From assembly GCF_020424085.1 (NCBI RefSeq), contig NZ_CP080203.1, forward strand, positions 2,976,001-3,040,000: a stretch of DNA of 64,000 nucleotides. The letters run 5' to 3'. This DNA is from Mycetocola spongiae. GTDB taxonomy: Bacteria > Actinomycetota > Actinomycetes > Actinomycetales > Microbacteriaceae. How positions within the stretch are numbered: position 1 is the first letter of the stretch; each line of letters starts with the position of its first letter. The notes under the pieces are model-generated. The model was not told the origin of the DNA. It saw only the letters and a list, made by a program, of their open reading frames with translations, and searched no databases. The position numbers were made by a program, and so were the translations under genes. Below are positions 25,957-33,070 of this stretch, piece after piece.

Positions 25957-26574
25957 ATGTACGGTGCACACGGGGTCCCCGAGGACCCACCACCCGCGGG
26001 CCCCGCCCCCGCGGCGACCATCGCTGAACGCGCCGCTGCCCTGATGCTCCGCATCCGGGACGCGGATCGGGAGGCCTTTGCGGAACTCTACGACCTCTTT
26101 GCCCCCCGGGTACTGGGCCTGATCCGCCGGGTGTTGGTGGATCCGGCCCAGTCCGAGGAGATCGCCCAGGAGGTTTTCCTGGAGGTCTGGCAGCGGGCCG
26201 CGGGATTTGATCCCGATCGCGGCACGGTCACGGCCTGGCTGATGACCCTCGCGCATCGCCGGGCGGTGGACCGGGTGCGCGCCGCGCAATCCAGCCGCGA
26301 GCGCGATGAACGCATCGGAATCCGCGATATCCCGGTGGCCTTCGATAGCGTGGCGGAGAACGCCGAGATACGGGTGGAACACGAACGGGTAGCCCGGGCG
26401 CTCGAGAGGCTCGGCGAAAATCAACGCGAGGCCGTGATCCTCGCCTATTATGCGGGCTTCACCCAGACGGAAATAGCGGAGCGGCTCAAGATACCGCTCG
26501 GCACGGTGAAAACCCGGATTCGCGATGGCATGATCAAATTACGAGAACTCTTAGGACAGGAGGTGGCACGATGA
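25957..26574 (+). CDS. sigK: ECF sigma factor SigK
   Basis: 205-aa ECF sigma factor. Region 2 runs from about residue 30 (FAELYDLFAPRVLGLIRRVL, SEEIAQEVFLEVWQRA, AWLMTLAHRRAVDRVRA). Region 4 has the helix-turn-helix FTQTEIAERLKIPLGTVKTRIRDGMIKLREL. The family and the name are supported by the next gene, an RskA-type anti-sigma, and by adjacent dipZ and fasciclin genes. ATG 25957 is the likeliest start, 91 nt after dipZ. CCATCC (25927-25932) lies upstream, but no CCGAAT partner is at the right distance, so autoregulation is uncertain. Confidence 0.9.
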   Translation: MYGAHGVPEDPPPAGPAPAATIAERAAALMLRIRDADREAFAELYDLFAPRVLGLIRRVLVDPAQSEEIAQEVFLEVWQRAAGFDPDRGTVTAWLMTLAHRRAVDRVRAAQSSRERDERIGIRDIPVAFDSVAENAEIRVEHERVARALERLGENQREAVILAYYAGFTQTEIAERLKIPLGTVKTRIRDGMIKLRELLGQEVAR

Positions 26575-27416
26575 CTCCCACACGGGACACCCAGAACCCC
26601 GGCAGCGAGGATGCGGCCGCCTATGCCCTGCACGCCCTGGAGAGCGCGCGGGCCGCGCAGCTGCGCAATGAGCGCTCACGCGATGCCGATCTGGATCGCG
26701 AGATTGCCGAGTTTGAGGCCGTGGCCGCCGAGCTGGGCCTCGCGGCCGAACCCGTGCAGCCCTCGGCCGGGCTGCGCGCGAGCATCCTGGACCGCCTGGA
26801 CTCCCTGCCCCAGCTCGGGGCGGAGGAGGCGCTCGCCGCGGAGACCGGAGCCGACTCCACCGCGCCGCGCGCAAGCACCCCGGCCGAGAGCCCCGCGGAA
26901 ACCGATTCCGCCGCGGGCACCGTGACCCCGATCGGCGCTGCCCGTTCCCGGCGATCGCGCCCGGTCTGGATCATCGCCGGGGTGGCCGCCGGCGTGGGCC
27001 TGTTTTTTGGGGGCCTCACGCTCGGTCAGGGGCTCCTCGCCCCGCAGGCCCCTCCCGCCGCGATCACCGCGGAGGCGCGGCTGTCAGCGCTGCTCGCCGC
27101 GGATGATCTGGAGCGTGTGGTCACACCGGTGGACGGCGGCGGCACCGCCACCGTGGTCTGGTCGGCCCGGCACACGGGCGCGGCGATTGCCGTCAGCGAT
27201 CTGCCCGCGCTGCCCGCCGATCGGGTCCTGGAACTCTGGCTGATCGATGGCAACGGGGCAACCCCCGCCGGAACCTTCGGCCCCGAGGCCGAGGGCGTCA
27301 CCTGGGCCCTGCTGGAGGGCACGCTTGCGCCCGGGGATACCATCGGCGTCACCGTGGAACCCCGGGGCGGCTCGCAGACCCCCACCACCGATCCGATCGT
27401 GGTGGTCCCCACCTAA
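26571..27416 (+). CDS. rskA: Anti-sigma-K factor RskA
   Basis: 281-aa single-pass membrane anti-sigma factor. The cytoplasmic N-terminal part (about 1-80, with AAAYALHALESARAAQ, an RskA-type sequence) would hold SigK. A Pro/Ala-rich linker, one transmembrane segment (about residues 130-155) and an extracytoplasmic RskA domain follow (VVWSARHTGAAIAVSDLPALP, LELWLIDGNGATPAG, GVTVEPRGGS). The canonical zinc motif of other ZAS anti-sigmas is absent, as in RskA. Its ATG overlaps the sigK stop by 4 nt. Release of SigK would be by regulated proteolysis, by analogy. Confidence 0.93.
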   Translation: MTPTRDTQNPGSEDAAAYALHALESARAAQLRNERSRDADLDREIAEFEAVAAELGLAAEPVQPSAGLRASILDRLDSLPQLGAEEALAAETGADSTAPRASTPAESPAETDSAAGTVTPIGAARSRRSRPVWIIAGVAAGVGLFFGGLTLGQGLLAPQAPPAAITAEARLSALLAADDLERVVTPVDGGGTATVVWSARHTGAAIAVSDLPALPADRVLELWLIDGNGATPAGTFGPEAEGVTWALLEGTLAPGDTIGVTVEPRGGSQTPTTDPIVVVPT

Positions 27417-27433
27417 ACCGGAACCGGCGGTAT

Positions 27434-27476
27434 CCGGGCGGGACGGGACCCCCACGGGGTGTCCCGTCCCGCCCGG
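27434..27476. terminator. Hairpin between rskA and the hemolysin III gene
   Basis: CCGGGCGGGACGGGAC (27434-27449) pairs with the 16 nt at 27461-27476. No T run follows on either strand, so it would be a U-less terminator of two converging genes or an mRNA 3' end protector. Confidence 0.65.
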
Positions 27477-27479
27477 GCG

Positions 27480-28238
27480 TTAACCGGCGTGAAACTCGGG
27501 GTGCAGGGCCAGCAGCAGGATTCCGGTCCAGTGGCACAGGAACGCCAGGACCGTGCAGACATGGAAGATCTCATGGAATCCAAAATGGCCCGGGAACGGA
27601 TTGGGCTTTTTCATGCCATAGACAACCGCGCCGGCCGAGTACAGCAATCCTCCGATGACCACGAGCAGCATCGTGGCGGCGTTGGCCCGCACAATATCGC
27701 CCAGATACATCACGGCCGCCCAGCCCAGCGCCAGATAAAGAATCACATAGAGCCAGCGCGGGGCGCCGATCCAAAACACCCGGAAGGCGATCCCCAGCAG
27801 CGCACCGGTCCAGACGATGACCAGCAGCAGCGTGCCCTTCGCGGGCGGCAGGGCCAGCACCGCGATCGGCGTATACGTGCCGGCAATCAGCAGAAAAATA
27901 TTGGCATGATCGATGCGTTTAAAGATCATCTTCACGCGCGGTGTCCAATTGATGCGGTGATAGAGCGCGGAATTGCCAAAGAGCAGCAGCGAGGTGAGCA
28001 TAAATACCGCGCTACTCCACTTGGCCGGGCCGCCCTGCGCGAGCGCGATCAGCACGATTCCCGCGGCGATAGACACCGGGAATGTTCCGGCATGGATCCA
28101 TCCGCGCCAGGTGGGTTTGACCTCCTCCGGGGCAATTTTCCCGGCCTCCACCAGCGGCAGCTTGGGAAGGTTTACGCCCTCGTCGGGGATTTCACCGTGT
28201 GCGCGGCCGCGAGCCGCCGACCCATTCTTGCCTACCAT
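27480..28238 (-). CDS. Hemolysin III family (PAQR/TrhA-like) membrane protein
   Basis: 252-aa polytopic protein with seven hydrophobic segments. Conserved His and Ser positions of the family are present: FGNSALYHRINWTP, IFKRIDHANIFLLIAGTYTP and a C-terminal FHEIFHVCTVLAFLCHW. These histidines match the zinc site of PAQR proteins. Bacterial members affect membrane lipid homeostasis, and the old name hemolysin III is probably misleading. The ATG at 28238 is preceded by TAGGCT and GGGGGC, so the mRNA is probably leaderless. Confidence 0.9.
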   Translation of the reverse strand: MVGKNGSAARGRAHGEIPDEGVNLPKLPLVEAGKIAPEEVKPTWRGWIHAGTFPVSIAAGIVLIALAQGGPAKWSSAVFMLTSLLLFGNSALYHRINWTPRVKMIFKRIDHANIFLLIAGTYTPIAVLALPPAKGTLLLVIVWTGALLGIAFRVFWIGAPRWLYVILYLALGWAAVMYLGDIVRANAATMLLVVIGGLLYSAGAVVYGMKKPNPFPGHFGFHEIFHVCTVLAFLCHWTGILLLALHPEFHAG

Positions 28239-28250
28239 GCCCCCAGCCTA
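28236..28250 (-). promoter_or_regulatory. Probable leaderless promoter of the hemolysin III gene
   Basis: On the minus strand TAGGCT (28250-28245), GGGGGC, then ATG at 28238. It is divergent from the similarly arranged uppS start. Confidence 0.5.
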
Positions 28251-28284
28251 GCGATCGAATACAGGAACATCAGGAAAAGTGAGC

Positions 28285-28299
28285 TAGCGTAACGTTGTG
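28285..28299 (+). promoter_or_regulatory. Probable leaderless promoter of uppS
   Basis: TAGCGT (28285-28290) stands 6 nt before the GTG start at 28297, and there is no ribosome-binding sequence between them. Confidence 0.5.
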
Positions 28300-29085
28300 A
28301 CGAATAGCAAGACGCGGCCGGGCAGAGAACTCCTCTATGCGCTGTACCAAAAAAAGATCCGCCGGAACCTGAACCCGGAGACGCTGCCGCGGCATGTGGC
28401 CATGATCATCGATGGAAACCGGCGCTGGGCCAAGCAGCTCGGTTTTGATACCCCCGCACACGGTCACCGCGCCGGGGCCGCCAAGATGCGTGAGTTTTTG
28501 GAATGGTGCGATGACCTCGGCATCAAAACCGTCACCCTCTATCTGCTCTCCAGCGATAACCTCGTGCAGCGCGAATCCGAGGAACTCGGCGATCTGATCG
28601 AGATCATCGCGGATCTCGCCGAGGAACTCTCGCACTATCGCGACTGGGCCGTGCAACACGTCGGGGCCACCAAGGGCCTGCCGCCCGAGCTGATCGCCGC
28701 GCTGCGCGGGGCCGAGGAACGCACCCGGGACAATCCCGGCCTGCATATTAACCTTGCCGTGGGCTATGGCGGACGCACCGAAATCGTGGACGCGATGCGC
28801 TCGATCGTGAGCGATTATGAGGGCACCAACGGCGGGACCATCGCGGGTCTTGCGGAGCTCCTAACCCCCGACCTGATCGGCGAGCACCTCTATACCGGGG
28901 GGCAGCCCGATCCCGATTTAGTGATCCGTACCTCTGGCGAACAACGCCTCAGTGACTTTATGCTGTGGCAAAGCGCGCATAGCGAGTTTTATTTTGTCGA
29001 GGCCCTCGGGCCCGATCTGCGCGAGGTTGATTTCCTACGGGCGCTGCGAGATTTTTCCCGCCGCAACCGCCGCTACGGAGGCTAA
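28297..29085 (+). CDS. uppS: Isoprenyl transferase (cis-prenyl, UppS-like)
   Basis: 262-aa cis-prenyltransferase that elongates allylic diphosphates with isopentenyl diphosphate to make the undecaprenyl or decaprenyl carrier for cell-wall synthesis. The catalytic Asp lies in MIIDGNRRWAK (Asp39). HGHRAG, YLLSSDNLVQRESEEL, GYGGRTEIVDA and the C-terminal DPDLVIRTSGEQRLSDFMLWQ are conserved. Actinobacteria often have two such enzymes (long- and short-chain), so the exact chain length is open. It lies 6 nt before the aminotransferase gene. Confidence 0.94.
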   Translation: MTNSKTRPGRELLYALYQKKIRRNLNPETLPRHVAMIIDGNRRWAKQLGFDTPAHGHRAGAAKMREFLEWCDDLGIKTVTLYLLSSDNLVQRESEELGDLIEIIADLAEELSHYRDWAVQHVGATKGLPPELIAALRGAEERTRDNPGLHINLAVGYGGRTEIVDAMRSIVSDYEGTNGGTIAGLAELLTPDLIGEHLYTGGQPDPDLVIRTSGEQRLSDFMLWQSAHSEFYFVEALGPDLREVDFLRALRDFSRRNRRYGG

Positions 29086-29091
29086 AGATTT

Positions 29092-30237
29092 ATGAGCGGT
29101 ATCAAAAAATTTATTGCCGGATTTGCCGATCAGGAGGCCGGCTATCTGGACTATGCCCGGATGGGGCCGCTCAGCGTCGCGGTGCGCGAGGATATTCGGG
29201 TGCATACCGAGGCCCTCGGCCGCGGCCGGTTCGGAACGATGCCGTTCCTCGCCGAGGAGGGCCCGCGGTTTCAATCGGCGGTGAGCGCGCTTACCGGTTT
29301 TGCCCCCGAGCAGGTGGTGGCCCAGCCCAATACCGGAACGGCGCTGATGCAGGCGATGTTTGGGCTCTCCGGCGGGCTCCTGGTGAGCGCCCAGGACTTC
29401 CCGAGTGTTCCCCTCGCCGCGGCACGCTCGCATGAGCACGTGGGGCGACTCACCCCGCACTGGCTGAAGACCGAGGATGGCCGCGTCACCCCCGAGGCGG
29501 TGCGCGCACAGCTGAGCGTGGATATTGATGCGGTGGTGGTGAGCCTCGTGGACTATCGCACGGGATTTGTCGCGGACCTCGCGGGTATCCGCGATGTGAT
29601 CGGCGATCGCCTGCTGATCGTGGACGCAATCCAGGGCTTTGGCGTGGTTGATGCCGATTATGCGGCGGCCGATGTGCTCGCCGCGGGCGGCCATAAATGG
29701 GCGCGGGCCGGCTGGGGCACGGGCTTTTTGGCGCTGTCGGATCTGGCACTGGATTTGATGACGCCGGTGATCAGCGGGTTCATGGGGACCGGCGACGTGG
29801 AGCCCTGGGGGCGCGTGGTCGAGCCGGGCCCGGGAGCCTCGGCCTATGCGGTCTCCAATCCGGATCGGCTGGCTCAGTCGCGCTTTGCCGCGTCGCTCGA
29901 GGAGACGGCCGCGGCGGGAGTCTCCTCCATAGCGGCCGTGATTAGCGATCTGGCGGGCGAAATCATCGAGATGGCCTCCGAGTACAACCTGCCCGTGGTG
30001 AGCCCGCGAGAGGCCCATAGGAGGGCGGGCATCGTGGTGCTGGAGCCCGAGGGAGACGACGCCGGGCTGCTGGCCGCCGCGCTTCATAATGCCGGGATCA
30101 CGGCGACGCTGCGCGAGGGGCGCACCCGCCTCTCCGTGCACGCCGGTACCGACCGCGAAACCCTGCGCATGCTGCGCGAGGCGATGGCCTCGCTGTGCGG
30201 TGCGCGACCGCAGATTCAGGATCTCGCGGGACCCTAA
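29092..30237 (+). CDS. PLP-dependent aminotransferase class V
   Basis: 381-aa protein of the aminotransferase class V / cysteine desulfurase-like group. The PLP lysine is in AAGGHKWARAGWGTGF, and the preceding VDAIQGFGVVDADY is the cofactor Asp region. It lacks the C-terminal Cys loop of desulfurases, so a desulfurase role is unlikely; a kynureninase-like or isopenicillin epimerase-like lyase or aminotransferase is more plausible. The substrate is unknown. It probably shares a transcript with uppS. Confidence 0.82.
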   Translation: MSGIKKFIAGFADQEAGYLDYARMGPLSVAVREDIRVHTEALGRGRFGTMPFLAEEGPRFQSAVSALTGFAPEQVVAQPNTGTALMQAMFGLSGGLLVSAQDFPSVPLAAARSHEHVGRLTPHWLKTEDGRVTPEAVRAQLSVDIDAVVVSLVDYRTGFVADLAGIRDVIGDRLLIVDAIQGFGVVDADYAAADVLAAGGHKWARAGWGTGFLALSDLALDLMTPVISGFMGTGDVEPWGRVVEPGPGASAYAVSNPDRLAQSRFAASLEETAAAGVSSIAAVISDLAGEIIEMASEYNLPVVSPREAHRRAGIVVLEPEGDDAGLLAAALHNAGITATLREGRTRLSVHAGTDRETLRMLREAMASLCGARPQIQDLAGP

Positions 30238-30290
30238 ACCGTCCCGCCACCGGATGCCGTTATTCGATGAGAGAAACAGGGGATAAACCG

Positions 30291-30947
30291 ATGATCACCA
30301 TTGCCGTGACCGGATATGCCGAGAGCGCGCTGCCCGCCACCCGCGGAACCGTGCGTGCCCGCGTGGAGTGCGAGGGAGCCTCACGCGCCGAGGTGGTGGC
30401 CGAGGCCGCGCGGATTCATCGCGAGCTGAGTGTGCGCGCGGCGGAGCTGGCCGCGGCCGGGGCCACCACGCGCTGGAACGCCGATAGCGTGAGCATCGGC
30501 ACCACCCCCACCTGGGGTCCCGACGGGGTACGCGGGGCCGATGCCCAGCGCGCGAGCTCGGCATTTATGCTGAGATTTTCCGATTTTGGGGCGCTACAGG
30601 AGTGGGTGGATTTCCTCGGGGCCGAGGCCGCGGTGCGGATCGAATCGCTCACCTGGGATGTCTCGGAGCGCGCACTCGCGGAGGCCACCGAGCTGATGCG
30701 GGCGCGGGCGGTCACCGATGCGGTGGCGCGGGCCGGGGTCTATGCGGGTGCTGCGGGGGCGGGAACCCCCGCACTCACCGCGATCTACGAACCGGGGCTG
30801 CGCACCGCTGCGCCGGCGGGCCCGGGCGGGGCGATGATGGCGAAGTCGATGATGATGTCGGCGGATGCCGCGGGTGGGGGATCCTTTGATCTGACGCCGC
30901 GGGAGATTCAGGTTTCCGCGGAGGTCACGGCCGACTTCGTGGCCTAG
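30291..30947 (+). CDS. SIMPL domain (DUF541) protein
   Basis: 218-aa SIMPL/DUF541 protein. It begins ITIAVTGYAESALPATRGTV, the usual opening of the family, and has a helical middle and a C-terminal segment LTPREIQVSAEVTADFVA that matches the family's final strand. Unlike many relatives it has no signal peptide, so it is probably cytoplasmic. The start is ATG 30291 with AGGGG upstream; a longer frame overlaps the previous gene. The function is unknown; other members relate to oxidative stress or outer-envelope signalling. Confidence 0.85.
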   Translation: MITIAVTGYAESALPATRGTVRARVECEGASRAEVVAEAARIHRELSVRAAELAAAGATTRWNADSVSIGTTPTWGPDGVRGADAQRASSAFMLRFSDFGALQEWVDFLGAEAAVRIESLTWDVSERALAEATELMRARAVTDAVARAGVYAGAAGAGTPALTAIYEPGLRTAAPAGPGGAMMAKSMMMSADAAGGGSFDLTPREIQVSAEVTADFVA

Positions 30948-31050
30948 GGGCGGGCTCGGCGGGAGCCGAGAACCCGGGTCTCGCGTGGGGCCGGGGGAGT
31001 GGGGACGGGGCGATCTCGGGGTGATTCTTGTGCCCCGGGCGCGGACCTGC

Positions 31051-31080
31051 GGGGCTGATGAATCCGGGGCTGATGAATCC
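31051..31080 (+). repeat. 15-bp direct repeat, two perfect copies
   Basis: GGGGCTGATGAATCC occurs twice in tandem (31051-31065 and 31066-31080) in the intergenic region before the prepilin peptidase locus. It has the same unit length as the repeats inside that gene. Nothing else is recognised in 30948-31180. Confidence 0.9.
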
Positions 31081-31180
31081 GGCACGGAGGCGGTAAAGGG
31101 ATCGCTATCCCCAGCCCGGAAGTGGCGCGATGGTTGTGCACAGCCCGCAGTTTTTTCCGCGCGGGCGCGCCGCCGGTTTT

Positions 31181-31195
31181 TAGCCTGGAGGCATG
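31181..31195 (+). promoter_or_regulatory. Start-proximal promoter or ribosome site of the leader ORF
   Basis: TAGCCT (31181-31186) is followed by GGAGGC and ATG 31193. Both a leaderless reading (-10 element) and a Shine-Dalgarno reading (GGAGG) are possible. Confidence 0.4.
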
Positions 31196-31315
31196 ATTAA
31201 TTCACTCCAGCAGGCGGCGCAACGGGTCCTCCTCGGGGCCCGCGAGCCCGTGTTCCCGGGGGCGGGGCCCGTCCCCGAGATTTTTCCACGGGGCGAGTAT
31301 CCGGAGGGTGCGTAG
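31193..31315 (+). CDS. 40-aa leader ORF coupled to the prepilin peptidase gene
   Basis: Small ORF starting MINSLQQAAQRVLLGAREP and ending GEYPEGA. Its TAG stop (31313-31315) shares one base with the GTG start of the next gene (TAGTG), and GGAGGG (31303-31308) lies 6 nt before that GTG. This looks like translational coupling. The product is unlike any family I know; it could be a leader peptide, or a chance frame carrying the ribosomes. Confidence 0.45.
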   Translation: MINSLQQAAQRVLLGAREPVFPGAGPVPEIFPRGEYPEGA

Positions 31316-32787
31316 TGCCCGGGGGCGCGGAGCTCTCGGGCCTCGCCGGGGTTTCCGCGGGACCCGAGTTTTGTGGGCCGATATCCGGCGGGCCGGTATG
31401 TGGCGGCACACTATTCGACGGCATCATATTCGGAGGGCCGATATGTGAAGGGGCGGTGACGCTCCTGATCTCGGTGCTTTCTGGGTCGCTGTTCTCCGGC
31501 TCGGTGTTCTCTGGCTCGGTGTTCTCCGGCTCAATGTACTCCGGGGCGGAGTTCTCCGGTCCAGCGCTTTTTGGGCCAGCGCTCTCCGGGGAAGTGTTCT
31601 CTGGGTCAGTGTTCTCTGGGCCTGCGCTTTCGGGGTCAGTGTTCTCGGGGGCATGGCCGATGCTTCCGCCGGGCCTGTGGCCCGCGCTGGCCTGGGTTGC
31701 CGTCGTCACGGGCCCGCTCATAGCCTGTGACCTGCGCCAGCGCCGCCTCCCCAATCTCCTGTTACTCCCCGGCCTGGCTCTAATGCTTATGGGCCTCCTG
31801 CTCCACGGCTTAGGGGTGGCCCCGAGGTCCGGGGCCTTGGGTTCCGGCCCGACCGGTGCGTGCCCCGCGGATGCGGCTCTGTTTCACCTAGCGGCTCCCC
31901 AACAACGGGCTCCCCAACAAGGGGTCCCTCAACAAGTGGCTCCCCAACAAGGGGTCCCTCAACAAGTGGCTCCCCACTTGGCGGAGCCACCACCCGTGGC
32001 ACCAAAACCGGTGGTGCCCCAACTCGCGGCGCTCCAACCGTCGGTGCCAGAATTCGCGGCACTACACCCGGCTGTGCCATTACACCCGGCTGTGCCACCG
32101 CACGCGGCGCAGGACTCGGCCCCGCCCGGCCTATTCTCAACCGCGATGGGCGGCGCAGGACTCTCCAACTCACGCACCGACCCGCACGGTCTGGGCGCAC
32201 GGGGTCGGGGTTTCCCGATTCCGGGAATTCCGCGTTCAGGTACGGCGAATACAGGTGTGGCGAATATAGGTGTGGCGGGTGCGGTTCCGCCGGGAGCGTG
32301 CCCAGCAGGTGAGTATCTGGTGGGTGGGGGACCCGCCTCCCCGGGGGAGCCGCCGCCCGGACTCCTGCCTGCCCGGGCCGAGCCGCTCACGAACATCCTG
32401 ATCTGCGCGCTAATCATTGCCGCGGCGGTCCTGGCGGCGCTCCGCGGAGCCTGGGGCATGGGGGACGCCAAGCTCCTGGCGCTCCTACTTCCCCTTCTCG
32501 CCTGCCGCGCACCCGCGGAGACACCCCGAATCGCACTGTGGCTCCTGGTACTCTCCGTGGGCGCAACCTGCCTCGGGGCCGCTCGATATCTCGGCAGACG
32601 GCCCGGAACGGCGCGCGCCGACCCGCGCCCCAGAGCGGCCCCTCGCCCTCCGCGGCGAAGGTGGCCCGGACCGCCCCGGGCCGCCCTCCACAAAACCTCC
32701 GGGAACGGCGCGCGCGCCCGCGCTACGATCGCCCTTGGCCCCGTGCTCCTCGCCGCCTTCTGGCTGGTCTTTCTCCTGCCACCCTGA
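31315..32787 (+). CDS. A24 prepilin peptidase-like protein with pentapeptide-type and APQQ repeats
   Basis: 490-aa protein in three parts. Residues 16-110 run in unbroken five-residue register: first G-x-x-F/C types (GPEFC, GPISG, GTLFD), then SGSVF, SGPAL and similar. Next come membrane segments with CDLRQRRLPNLLL (A24 aspartate motif 1). A roughly 180-residue insert rich in Pro, Gln and Ala (APQQGVPQQV repeats) follows, then further membrane segments with GMGDAKL (motif 2, GxGD) and a C-terminal hydrophobic helix. Normal CpaA/TadV peptidases have about 40-60 residues between the two Asp motifs. The catalytic motifs are intact and in one frame, which argues for a real product. No pilin genes are in the window. 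Confidence 0.65.
   Translation: MPGGAELSGLAGVSAGPEFCGPISGGPVCGGTLFDGIIFGGPICEGAVTLLISVLSGSLFSGSVFSGSVFSGSMYSGAEFSGPALFGPALSGEVFSGSVFSGPALSGSVFSGAWPMLPPGLWPALAWVAVVTGPLIACDLRQRRLPNLLLLPGLALMLMGLLLHGLGVAPRSGALGSGPTGACPADAALFHLAAPQQRAPQQGVPQQVAPQQGVPQQVAPHLAEPPPVAPKPVVPQLAALQPSVPEFAALHPAVPLHPAVPPHAAQDSAPPGLFSTAMGGAGLSNSRTDPHGLGARGRGFPIPGIPRSGTANTGVANIGVAGAVPPGACPAGEYLVGGGPASPGEPPPGLLPARAEPLTNILICALIIAAAVLAALRGAWGMGDAKLLALLLPLLACRAPAETPRIALWLLVLSVGATCLGAARYLGRRPGTARADPRPRAAPRPPRRRWPGPPRAALHKTSGNGARARATIALGPVLLAAFWLVFLLPP
31471..31650 (+). repeat. 15-bp tandem repeat array, 12 units
   Basis: Twelve contiguous 15-bp units, for example TCGGTGTTCTCTGGC (31501-31515) and TCAGTGTTCTCTGGG (31606-31620). 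They encode the SGSVF/SGPAL pentads. More degenerate units in the same register extend upstream to about 31360. Confidence 0.92.
31900..31974 (+). repeat. 15-bp tandem repeat array, 5 units
   Basis: Units alternate CAACAAGGGGTCCCT and CAACAAGTGGCTCCC (a 30-bp higher-order repeat) and encode APQQ/VPQQ. Two of each are nearly or fully identical, so the expansion is recent. Confidence 0.92.
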
Positions 32788-32907
32788 CCCGGGCGCGGTA
32801 GCCGCCCAGCACGGTTCCCGGCCGGTGTTGTTCTCCGTGAGTGCCGTGCCCGGGCGACGATTGGTCCGCATGGAGACCCGTGAGTTTCGAAGGCCAACAA
32901 GTCTTGG

Positions 32908-32975
32908 AGGCAGATCAGCTTCGAAGGCAGGTCAGCTTCGAAAGGAGGTCAGCTTCGAAGGGAGGTCAGCTTAGA
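32908..32975 (+). repeat. 17-bp tandem repeat, four copies
   Basis: Units AGGCAGATCAGCTTCGA, AGGCAGGTCAGCTTCGA, AAGGAGGTCAGCTTCGA and AGGGAGGTCAGCTTAGA lie head to tail at 32908, 32925, 32942 and 32959. They are in the 283-bp gap between the prepilin peptidase gene and fumC. The unit length is not a multiple of three, and no gene is expected here. Confidence 0.9.
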
Positions 32976-33023
32976 AGCGCGACAGTATTGACGGGCGGAC
33001 CGCGTCAAGGGGCGGACAGCACA

Positions 33024-33055
33024 GCGGCCGCCCACCCCGAGGGGTGGACGGCCGC
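33024..33055 (-). terminator. Hairpin downstream of fumC
   Basis: GCGGCCG and CCACCCC (33024-33038) pair with GGGGTGG and CGGCCGC (33041-33055) with one mismatch. No T run follows in the fumC direction. It is a probable U-less terminator or 3' end stem. Confidence 0.6.
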
Positions 33056-33070
33056 AGAAAATGCCTAAAA

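Noticed and set aside
29092-30237. Second cysteine desulfurase
   Set aside because: The PLP-lysine region fits aminotransferase class V, but the catalytic cysteine loop of desulfurases is missing.
31134-31142. DnaA-box-like TTGTGCACA as part of a replication origin
   Set aside because: It is a single site, without a box cluster, an AT-rich unwinding region, or dnaA, dnaN or gyrase genes nearby.
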